This document shows, in pieces, positions 1 to 6,160 of a stretch of DNA of 6,263 nucleotides. Source of the stretch: Candidatus Zixiibacteriota bacterium (lineage in GTDB: Bacteria; Zixibacteria; MSB-5A5; GN15; FEB-12); the NCBI GenBank assembly GCA_029932795.1, contig JAOZPL010000121.1, positions 1 through 6,263 on the forward strand, written 5' to 3'. The number at the start of each line of letters is the position of its first letter. Position 1 is the first letter of the stretch. A program made the translations under genes and the position numbers. The notes beneath the pieces were generated by a model, which saw only the letters and a list, made by a program, of their open reading frames with translations, searched no databases and was not told the DNA's origin.

Positions 1-1689
1 TATCTTCAGCGCGCTTTCCAGCGCCTGCAGACCTGCTGCAAAATCCTGTCTCAGTCTGAAGAGATCACCTAGGTCTTTGTATGTCTCGGCTAGGAGTTTG
101 TCTTGCGGTCTCCCCTGATATAACGTGATCAACTCCTCGTATGTGGTCAGCGCCTGGTCGGTCTCGCCGTTTTCCTTGCGGAGATCTCCGTAAAGCATGA
201 GCAGATGCCTGGCGAAAAACATGTTATCCCGTGATGCGGCGTATCGGATCACCTTTTCAAGGATGGTTAGGGCTTTGTCGTTCCGGTGGTTGCGGTTAAA
301 CTCAATTGCCGCCTGGTAGGCGCATCGTTCCGCACCCTCCAGGGATCCGGCCTGGAGGTGAAGGTTAACGGCATCTTCATAGAGTGCTGCCCGTTCGGCG
401 ATCAGGGATATCCTTGCAGAGAGTCTCCGGACAGTAACAGTGCCAAGCAGTTGCGCCAGCAATGGGCAGAGGGAAGCCGGCACTGTCAAAAGAGAATCGT
501 GTGGAATCGCCGGCACCTGTCGCGCCCGCTTGATATCCCCAACGACGGCTGCAGTAATGGCCTGCTTTTTCTCTGACAGGGAGAGCTGCTGGAATCGTCT
601 GTAGATCTGACGCCGACACGTGAGGGGCCAGTATATTCTCCCGGTAAAACGAAAACGTTTGTTGTCATACGTGAGATTGTAGCGTAAGAAGTTGGCTGTA
701 AGGATAAGGCGCAGCGATTTTGTATCGCGGTCACTGAGGTGATCGAGACGTTTTTTCCCCTTGTCCCCAAGGGACAGAATAGCGGCGACGTTTTCCTCGT
801 AGCTTCTCTCCTGGCGAATGAGATGGGCTGGTCGCAACGCCTTCCGGTACGGATAAGTGGCGCCGAGTTTTTGCAATTGCTCGCAGACAGACAGTCCTGA
901 CTTGGGGCGATCGGTCTCTTGTTTTGAAAGGAGGGAGTCTATCAATTCAACAAGTGCCATGGGGAGATTCGGCTGCAAGCTCTTTAAGCTGACCGGCTCC
1001 TCTTCACGCGTACGGCTGTTCACCCTGATCGGCTCGCTATCTTCATCTGCGAACGGATGCACGCCGCTTAACAGTTGATAGCATATTATACCCAGAGCGA
1101 AGAGGTCAGATTGATGTGTAACTACCTTATCTGCAATCGTTTCCGGTGCCATGTAGCCGACAGTGCCTAATCCGAGCCGTAAAGCATCACTCTCGTCGGT
1201 GCGTTGTCCCAGTGAGAAGTCTGACAGTTTGACATAAAAGAGAGCTCTCTCGGGAAGCCGGCTCCAGTCATCAGGCAGGAAGATATTCTGCGGTTTGAGA
1301 TCGCCGTGGACTATTCCGGCGGCTCGCAGGAACTCTAGATCGAGCGCAATCGCTGAGATCAGATTGAGCGCTTGTCTCAATTCCTTAACCTGACCGATCT
1401 GATCAAGTGTTGGCCCGTAGCAGAGTTCCAGCAGAAGGTATTCGCCCCGCTTGGATGGACATTCCAGGGGACGTACTAGTCCGGGAAAGGAGAAACCGCC
1501 AATCAGATTGTATTCGCGTTTGACAAGGTCCGCAAACGAATACTCCGATTCACCAGGATTAGGGAGGGAACGTTTGAGAGCCGCTTCACGGCCAGTGTCC
1601 AATACGAATACTCTGATAACATCGGCGGTTCCTCCACTGCCCAGGTGTTCAAGAAATCGGAACCGGGGATTCTCTAGGGCCGACAGCAT
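1..1689 (-). CDS. Ser/Thr protein kinase with C-terminal TPR repeats (3' end outside window)
   Basis: The frame stays open for 563 residues to the window edge, so the C-terminus is missing. The Hanks-type kinase domain (about residues 12-275) shows a glycine loop G17-x-G19-x4-V24, Lys39 in AALK, a likely alpha-C Glu59, catalytic loop HGDLKPQN (H128, D130, K132, N135), metal site D157 in DFS instead of DFG, APE at 181-183, D195-x4-G200 and Arg261. ATP-binding and catalytic residues are all present, so it is probably active. Residues 285-430 match no domain I recognise. From about 433 the sequence is helical with TPR-like units (for example around 464-480, 510-525 and 535-560), suggesting protein-protein contacts. 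No membrane segment is visible, so it is probably cytosolic. ATG at 1689 is chosen because it directly precedes the kinase fold; a weak AGGA lies 3 nt upstream. The start overlaps the upstream histidine kinase gene by 16 nt, suggesting translational coupling. Related multidomain kinases often carry further output domains, so the unseen end could add one. Confidence 0.9.
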   Translation of the reverse strand, partial: MLSALENPRFRFLEHLGSGGTADVIRVFVLDTGREAALKRSLPNPGESEYSFADLVKREYNLIGGFSFPGLVRPLECPSKRGEYLLLELCYGPTLDQIGQVKELRQALNLISAIALDLEFLRAAGIVHGDLKPQNIFLPDDWSRLPERALFYVKLSDFSLGQRTDESDALRLGLGTVGYMAPETIADKVVTHQSDLFALGIICYQLLSGVHPFADEDSEPIRVNSRTREEEPVSLKSLQPNLPMALVELIDSLLSKQETDRPKSGLSVCEQLQKLGATYPYRKALRPAHLIRQERSYEENVAAILSLGDKGKKRLDHLSDRDTKSLRLILTANFLRYNLTYDNKRFRFTGRIYWPLTCRRQIYRRFQQLSLSEKKQAITAAVVGDIKRARQVPAIPHDSLLTVPASLCPLLAQLLGTVTVRRLSARISLIAERAALYEDAVNLHLQAGSLEGAERCAYQAAIEFNRNHRNDKALTILEKVIRYAASRDNMFFARHLLMLYGDLRKENGETDQALTTYEELITLYQGRPQDKLLAETYKDLGDLFRLRQDFAAGLQALESALKI

Positions 1690-3581
1690 TTGTCCTGTTC
1701 AGGTACCTTCGGCTGCAAACGTGGGAGGGTAACTGTAAAAACGGTACCTTCGTTTACTTGTGATCGAACTTCAATCGTACCGCCGTGCTGCTCCATTACT
1801 TTCCGACAATTGTGCAGACCCAGTCCGTGGCCGCCCTTCTTGGTGGAAAAGTGCAAATTGAAAACCTTCTCCTGAGCTTCGGGCGGTATGCCGGTGCCGT
1901 TGTCAGATACCTCTATCGTTATGGTGTCGGATTGTTTCGTGAACGAGGTTTTGATGCCAATTCTTCCTTCGTAGGCCTTTCCTGCGTACTGCAGGCTGGC
2001 AGCCTGTTCGCCGATTGCATCAGCGGCGTTGATCAACAAGTTCATGAGAACCTGTTGGATCTGGCCGACATCTATTTCAGTGTTGGGAACATCTTCCGCC
2101 AGATCAATCGTGAAATGGATCAGTTTGAAACGCGGTTGTATGCGCAACGAAAAAAGAACATCGTCAATCAGGGTCTTAAGGTCATAGCTGATATACTCCG
2201 GCTCGGGTCGTGAGAAATCCATCAGACTGTCAACGAATCTTTTAATTTTGACTATGTTCTCGGTGATAGCCTGGCTGCTGAGCTTGGCCTTACCGTATTT
2301 ATTCCGTTCGATATTCAGGGCCAGCAATTCGGCGTTGTTGGAAATGATCGACAAGTAGTTGTTCAACTCATGGGCGACCGAGGCCGCCATTTCTCCCCTT
2401 GCGACCAGTTTTTCAGACAGGATTACATACTGTTCCATCGTCGTTTTTTCGGTAACATCCTCCACAGCCATGGTAAGGCCGTCACTGCCGTCGGGTAACC
2501 CGGACAGCGGGGTGAGTTTGATCGACAGCACTTTCTCCAGGTATCCAGTATTGTGATAGTAGCGGGGGTCGGAGAGTTCATGTTTGGTGGTCAGAACAGT
2601 GTTAATCATCGCATGCCAGCGTGGCTGCTCAGGTTCGGGCAGGCACTCCAGGAAGAGCGACGGATTATCGCTCTTGTTGATGGTTTTCACGTTCGCTCTG
2701 TCGAAGTCAAAGATCTCCAGAGCGGCTGGATTAATGGTGGAGATTCGCCCCTGCAGGTCAATAACAATTATACCAATGGGAGAGTTGTTGACGACCGAGA
2801 CGTGGTATCGCTCCATGCGTAGCAGAGAATCATATATGTTTGCGTTGTGCAGGGCATTGGAAACGAGTTGGGCATAAAGCTGGAACAGGTAAAGGTCGGA
2901 TTTAAGGAACATGCGCGTCTGGCTGGAGTTGTCCAGGTAGATAACGCCGATCACCTTCTCTTTGACAATAAGCGGTACACACATGATTGACCGGAGATGC
3001 AGTTCCATGACCGATTTATAGTGGGCATACCGGTCATCGGCCATGGCATCGGAGGCATATATCGGTTTGCCGGTACGGGCCACCTCGGAAGTAATGCTGC
3101 TGGAGATACGGAAGTCCTCCTCCATCATTTCTTCCCGGCACAAGTTGTAGGCGGATTTGACCTGTAATTCCCCGGCTTCATTCAGCAGCATGATAAGTCC
3201 CCGCTCGGCCTGCATCAACTCAATCGCCTTATGCATGACCATTCGCAGGACATCATCAAGCACCAGTGAGGAATTCACAGCCAGAGAAACCTCGAGCAGA
3301 GCTCTGAGATCAGTGTTTCCCTTGGAGTCGCGGGAGGTCTCCTCTGAAATGCGAGGATTAGACTCGGCTACTTCGTCCAGGGTTGCCTCCAGGTTCGCAA
3401 AGATGTCGGCTGGAGCCGGGGTACTGTCTTTGCAGGTAGTCTCACTGCTCAATGGAGGTGTCGAGGGGATGATCTTCTCTGTTTTGTCCTGATCGATATT
3501 CTTCATCATTTCCAAACCATCTAAGCTGTCTGCTTCCTTTTGGTTATCGGCCAGAGACAGGTGTGCCTTGAACTTGATCAA
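1674..3581 (-). CDS. Soluble GAF-PAS sensor histidine kinase
   Basis: This is a 635-residue cytosolic two-component sensor kinase that should autophosphorylate on His404 and pass the phosphate to a response-regulator Asp. Order of parts: a Ser/Thr/Pro- and acid-rich, probably disordered leader (about 27-92); a GAF domain (about 93-250, with the typical CVPLIVKEKVIGVIYLDN stretch at 201-218); a PAS domain (about 258-378, with SPIGIIVIDLQGRI at 267-280); HisKA with the H-box SVAHELNN (401-408); and HATPase_c with N-box NLLINAADAI (514-523), G1 DNGTGIP (560-566) and G2 GGHGLGLH (583-590). No transmembrane helix is visible, so it senses an internal signal or a partner protein. No receiver domain is fused. 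The longest plausible start is TTG at 3581, 17 nt after the DUF4390-like gene, but it has no SD. ATG at 3509 or 3506 (residues 25 and 26) has a short GGA just upstream and would keep every domain. Its last codons overlap the Ser/Thr kinase gene. The target regulator is not proven; the Fis-type regulator at the right edge is a candidate. Confidence 0.93.
   Translation of the reverse strand: MIKFKAHLSLADNQKEADSLDGLEMMKNIDQDKTEKIIPSTPPLSSETTCKDSTPAPADIFANLEATLDEVAESNPRISEETSRDSKGNTDLRALLEVSLAVNSSLVLDDVLRMVMHKAIELMQAERGLIMLLNEAGELQVKSAYNLCREEMMEEDFRISSSITSEVARTGKPIYASDAMADDRYAHYKSVMELHLRSIMCVPLIVKEKVIGVIYLDNSSQTRMFLKSDLYLFQLYAQLVSNALHNANIYDSLLRMERYHVSVVNNSPIGIIVIDLQGRISTINPAALEIFDFDRANVKTINKSDNPSLFLECLPEPEQPRWHAMINTVLTTKHELSDPRYYHNTGYLEKVLSIKLTPLSGLPDGSDGLTMAVEDVTEKTTMEQYVILSEKLVARGEMAASVAHELNNYLSIISNNAELLALNIERNKYGKAKLSSQAITENIVKIKRFVDSLMDFSRPEPEYISYDLKTLIDDVLFSLRIQPRFKLIHFTIDLAEDVPNTEIDVGQIQQVLMNLLINAADAIGEQAASLQYAGKAYEGRIGIKTSFTKQSDTITIEVSDNGTGIPPEAQEKVFNLHFSTKKGGHGLGLHNCRKVMEQHGGTIEVRSQVNEGTVFTVTLPRLQPKVPEQDKCCRP
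1693..1696 (-). promoter_or_regulatory. Weak ribosome binding site of the Ser/Thr kinase gene
   Basis: AGGA on the minus strand lies inside the histidine kinase coding sequence, 3 nt before ATG 1689. It is short and unusually close to the start. With the 16-nt gene overlap it suggests that ribosomes finishing the histidine kinase re-initiate on the Ser/Thr kinase. Confidence 0.35.
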
Positions 3582-3598
3582 GGTTTTGCTGGAGGAAA

Positions 3599-4252
3599 TC
3601 AGCTGGGCTTCGGTCGTTCTACAATTTCCAGAGGAGAGAAAGGGCGGGATTTGGTAGTGTATTCTCTGTAACCGTAACCGGTAAGTGACAGAAACTGTCT
3701 GAAAAGGTATCTCAATGGCGAGTCGGCAGGCTCGTCAGATTTCTCGCTGGGAGGCGCCAAGCTGAAAGCTGTCAACGCAATAGAGGTTATTCTTACCTTC
3801 AGCGTGTAGTGCTGATCGTTCTCCAGAGAGTCTCTCGGAATCAGGGGAATCTCAATCGAATCTCTAAGAAAACGTTGCAGTTTGATAAGGGAAACAAACG
3901 GATCATTTCGGGTCCAGCCGGTATCGGACGATAGCATCAGGAAATCCTCGGTTACCGGACGGTACCTTATTCTGAGGGTCAGTGTTCTCCGTGTAACCTT
4001 TTGGTTTCCGAAGAAGCGTCGGGATCTCAATAGCGTAAGGCCACATTCGAAGGCGATATCGATGCCATCCTGTAAATGCTCAATCTCCCCGGTCGAGAGA
4101 TAGGGGGAGAGATCGACCCACACCACAGCCTGTTTATCTCGGGCGAAAATGTCGTAGTCAAAAGGCAGGTTGTCCTCGGCATGGATCGGATGGATCCATC
4201 CGATAAAAAGGATAAGTAGCAGAAGTGTGCCATTGTGAGTCAACCTGCTCAT
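3599..4252 (-). CDS. Exported DUF4390-like protein
   Basis: A 217-residue protein of unknown function. It has a clear N-terminal signal peptide: basic start, hydrophobic core LLLLILFIGWI (10-20) and a likely signal peptidase I site after IHA (23-25), so the mature part should be periplasmic. The central region (about 40-160) resembles DUF4390: a phrase of the form GIDIAFECGLTLLRSRRFF (63-81), then KVTRRTLTLRIRYRPVTEDF (85-104), with alternating beta-type hydrophobic pattern and many Arg residues. I assign the family from memory of this pattern, not from a search. The tail (about 165-217) is Pro/Ser-rich and probably loosely structured. In proteobacteria, DUF4390 genes are commonly found just before ntrY-type sensor kinase genes; here it likewise sits 17 nt before a sensor kinase, which supports the assignment. 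It starts 30 nt after the barrel gene; ATG 4252 is the first start after an in-frame stop, but no clear SD precedes it, so it may rely on coupling to upstream translation. Confidence 0.8.
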   Translation of the reverse strand: MSRLTHNGTLLLLILFIGWIHPIHAEDNLPFDYDIFARDKQAVVWVDLSPYLSTGEIEHLQDGIDIAFECGLTLLRSRRFFGNQKVTRRTLTLRIRYRPVTEDFLMLSSDTGWTRNDPFVSLIKLQRFLRDSIEIPLIPRDSLENDQHYTLKVRITSIALTAFSLAPPSEKSDEPADSPLRYLFRQFLSLTGYGYREYTTKSRPFSPLEIVERPKPS

Positions 4253-4282
4253 AGCAGTATGTTACTGTCAAAGCGGTTGTGG

Positions 4283-6031
4283 TCACAGAACATGGTCGAG
4301 GCGTACATAGACCTGGGGACTGTCGTTGTCTGATCGGTCCAGCCGCCTGGCCAGACTGATCTTGAAATCATCTCCGAGATAAGCGACAATACCCAGAGAA
4401 TGTTTGACTTCAATGTTGTCGTCCAGTTTCGTCTCGTTGGCAATCTGGGCGACGTCCCACAGGATGGACAATGCCAGGTCTGACTTAGGGAAATCAACGC
4501 GGTATTCAAGGTTCATCATCCAGAAGCGAGTGCCCATGTATTCCTTGTGCTTGTAACCACGGAGTGTGCCCAGCCCCCCCGTGTAGAACCGCTTGTACAT
4601 CGGAAGGTAGCCGTCGCTGCCGCCAAACATCGCGCGCACCGCCATCATCGTTCGGCGATTTACCTTTTGATATCGACGGGCGTTGATCGTGTATCGTCGA
4701 TAGTCAAAATCGGAGTCAAGGTCCGGGTGGGACCATTCGATTATACCGGTAACGGCCCAGGCCGAGCGACTGAAGGGATCGCTCTTGTCACGGGTATCAT
4801 AATCTAACCGGGCGGAAAGATGAGCGTTGGTGGTTGAATCGATCTCTGCTATGCCGGTGGCCCGGAAAGCGGAGTCGACCGTGCCGAAGTTATAGCTGAA
4901 AACCTTGCCGCCACCGAAAAGCGAAAAGAGGTCCCGCTCAGCTTTAATCCACTTGGTCTCTTCGTGGCGGTAGCGGCCCTCGAATTCGAGGTGCCGAATT
5001 GGCTTGAGTCTGAGATACACAGTACCCCCGTCGGCCTCGTAGTAGTCTTTGAAATCTTCGGTAACCAGGAGCGCAAAGGGGGTGTTCTCGTTGTTGCTAA
5101 GCAGCCAGTCATCCTCAGAAGACAGTTGGCGGTAATACGACCCGCCGATCGACAGCGGTGGCATCCGGAGAATTGTCTGTTCCAGGCCGATGTCATAGCG
5201 TACCCGCTCAGACTCAAGAGCGTAACCGGCGGCGATCCAGAATGTAGGTAGCAGTGAGTCAGGATCGGTGTATTTAAACTGCACTGTTGAGCGAAGGCCA
5301 TCAACACGGTTGTAAGCGAATTGGCTACCAAGAGCCAGTTCATCCTCTCGTCGCCAGGATATATGCCTGCGGCCACGAGGGTGCATTCCGCTGAATAGCT
5401 CGCCATAAACAGACGCATCTCGAGAGGCATCAATCCTTCCTGACACTGAGGCGATATCTCCTCTGACCACTGCTTCCGGACCTACGTAAATGTCTCCGAA
5501 GAGAGATATGACATCCTTATTCACTTCGCCTTGTATGTCTATGTTTCCGATGACAGTAAACAGAAAGCCACGGATAAAGCTGTCCTCTTCAACGACAATG
5601 TCGGCTATCGGTTCAATAACGTTCCCGCGCTTGACCCGGGAAACCTTTCGGTCCGGTTCAGTTCGCGTATAGAATGTCATCACGGATTCATCGTCATACT
5701 TGTCAATGTGAATATCACATATTCTGTCAAACGGAAACAACTCGTGCTCCAGATGCAACCCTTCGTGGTCGAAAATGACAACGCCGTCGACAAGGACGCG
5801 CTCATTGTGCTTCCTGATCTCGGTGTGCAGGAAACGGGTCCGTTTGTACACCCCGTTAAGGGGAGCGGTAATCTCCACGTGGCGACGGTCATACGTGATT
5901 TCGAAGTATTCTTTTTTCTTTGATGAGCGTTGGTATTCTTTGTATTTAGCATCCTGCGCCGGGCAGGCCTGGGTGCTAATCCCCAGAATGATCAGGCATG
6001 TGAAGATACGTATCAGATAGGGGCGGATCAT
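4283..6031 (-). CDS. Outer-membrane Omp85-type beta-barrel with bactofilin-like N-terminal segment
   Basis: A 582-residue exported protein. The N-terminus has a basic start and hydrophobic core (about 5-20), with likely cleavage around residues 22-26; a Cys at 23 lacks a convincing lipobox. Residues 40-150 form a mixed, charged periplasmic region I cannot assign. Residues about 155-212 are a run of short beta repeats rich in Gly, Val, Ile and Asp (IGNIDIQGEV, SLFGDIYVGPEAVVRGDI, SVSGRI), like bactofilin or polymer-forming beta-helix rungs. From about 230 to the end, alternating aromatic/polar strands fit a beta-barrel. Omp85/BamA hallmarks are YDTRDKSDPF (411-420) and GGLGTLRGY (485-493), the latter matching the conserved RGF/RGY motif of the barrel lumen loop. 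No POTRA repeats are recognised between signal peptide and barrel. The last residue is Leu, not the usual Phe, though the final strand still alternates (VYVRLDHVL). A strong GGAGG lies 4 nt before ATG 6031, and a promoter sits upstream. Possible roles are membrane-protein insertion, secretion or lipid transport; the exact substrate is unknown. Confidence 0.88.
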   Translation of the reverse strand: MIRPYLIRIFTCLIILGISTQACPAQDAKYKEYQRSSKKKEYFEITYDRRHVEITAPLNGVYKRTRFLHTEIRKHNERVLVDGVVIFDHEGLHLEHELFPFDRICDIHIDKYDDESVMTFYTRTEPDRKVSRVKRGNVIEPIADIVVEEDSFIRGFLFTVIGNIDIQGEVNKDVISLFGDIYVGPEAVVRGDIASVSGRIDASRDASVYGELFSGMHPRGRRHISWRREDELALGSQFAYNRVDGLRSTVQFKYTDPDSLLPTFWIAAGYALESERVRYDIGLEQTILRMPPLSIGGSYYRQLSSEDDWLLSNNENTPFALLVTEDFKDYYEADGGTVYLRLKPIRHLEFEGRYRHEETKWIKAERDLFSLFGGGKVFSYNFGTVDSAFRATGIAEIDSTTNAHLSARLDYDTRDKSDPFSRSAWAVTGIIEWSHPDLDSDFDYRRYTINARRYQKVNRRTMMAVRAMFGGSDGYLPMYKRFYTGGLGTLRGYKHKEYMGTRFWMMNLEYRVDFPKSDLALSILWDVAQIANETKLDDNIEVKHSLGIVAYLGDDFKISLARRLDRSDNDSPQVYVRLDHVL

Positions 6032-6033
6032 AT

Positions 6034-6040
6034 TTCCTCC
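6034..6040 (-). promoter_or_regulatory. Strong Shine-Dalgarno site of the barrel gene
   Basis: GGAGGAA on the minus strand, with the GGAGG core ending 4 nt before ATG 6031. It is the only strong ribosome binding site seen ahead of a gene in this window and settles the start of the Omp85-type protein. The GGAG part could pair with CTCCG just upstream (6048-6052), but that partner lies at or before the predicted transcription start. Confidence 0.8.
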
Positions 6041-6053
6041 GTTTTACCGGAGT

Positions 6054-6082
6054 ATTCAACAAGTTTTATGCCGGCAAGTCAA
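6054..6082 (-). promoter_or_regulatory. Putative sigma-70-type promoter for the barrel gene cluster
   Basis: On the minus strand a TTGACT box (6082-6077, 5 of 6 to the TTGACA consensus) is followed by a 17-nt spacer and TTGAAT (6059-6054, 4 of 6 to TATAAT). Transcription would start near 6047, giving a leader of about 16 nt before ATG 6031 that still contains the full SD. The spacer holds the perfect 8-nt palindrome TGCCGGCA (6069-6076), next to the -35 box. The promoter would let the barrel gene and those downstream be expressed independently of the upstream regulator gene. It is predicted from the boxes only. Confidence 0.5.
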
Positions 6083-6160
6083 GTTGTGATTTCTCAACCA
6101 GTTACCTCTGTTCTGTTGGCTGAGGTGTGTGACTCTGCCACAGTCGGGCACAGTTTTTGG

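Larger units (their letters stand above)
6032..6160. other. Intergenic region between the Fis-type regulator and the barrel gene
   Basis: This is the only gap longer than 30 nt among the genes of the window. Its left third holds the SD and the predicted promoter described separately. The rest (about 6083-6160) has no open frame worth calling, no convincing hairpin followed by a U-run to end the upstream transcript, and no sigma-54 GG-N10-GC box that I could find. Read-through from the regulator gene is therefore possible, which would make all five genes one unit with an internal promoter. Confidence 0.6.

Noticed and set aside
486..770. Minus-strand open frames (94 and 80 residues) overlapping the Ser/Thr kinase
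   Set aside because: They lie within the continuous 563-residue kinase-TPR frame and show no pattern of their own.
1785..2213. Plus-strand open frame of 142 residues opposite the histidine kinase
   Set aside because: It is antisense to the conserved HATPase and HisKA coding region, has no recognisable motif and no SD of note; a shadow of the real gene.
4849..5433. Minus-strand open frame of 194 residues within the barrel gene
   Set aside because: It is in another frame of a gene with clear signal peptide, SD and Omp85 motifs; its translation is rich in Cys, Ser, Thr and Arg with no domain pattern.
5960..5971. Lipoprotein signal at Cys23 of the barrel protein
   Set aside because: The residues before Cys (T-Q-A) do not fit a lipobox, and an integral barrel normally uses signal peptidase I.
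6032..6160. Sigma-54 promoter ahead of the barrel gene
   Set aside because: Looked for because of the NtrC-type neighbour; no GG and GC pair with proper -24/-12 spacing was found, whereas a sigma-70-like pair is present.
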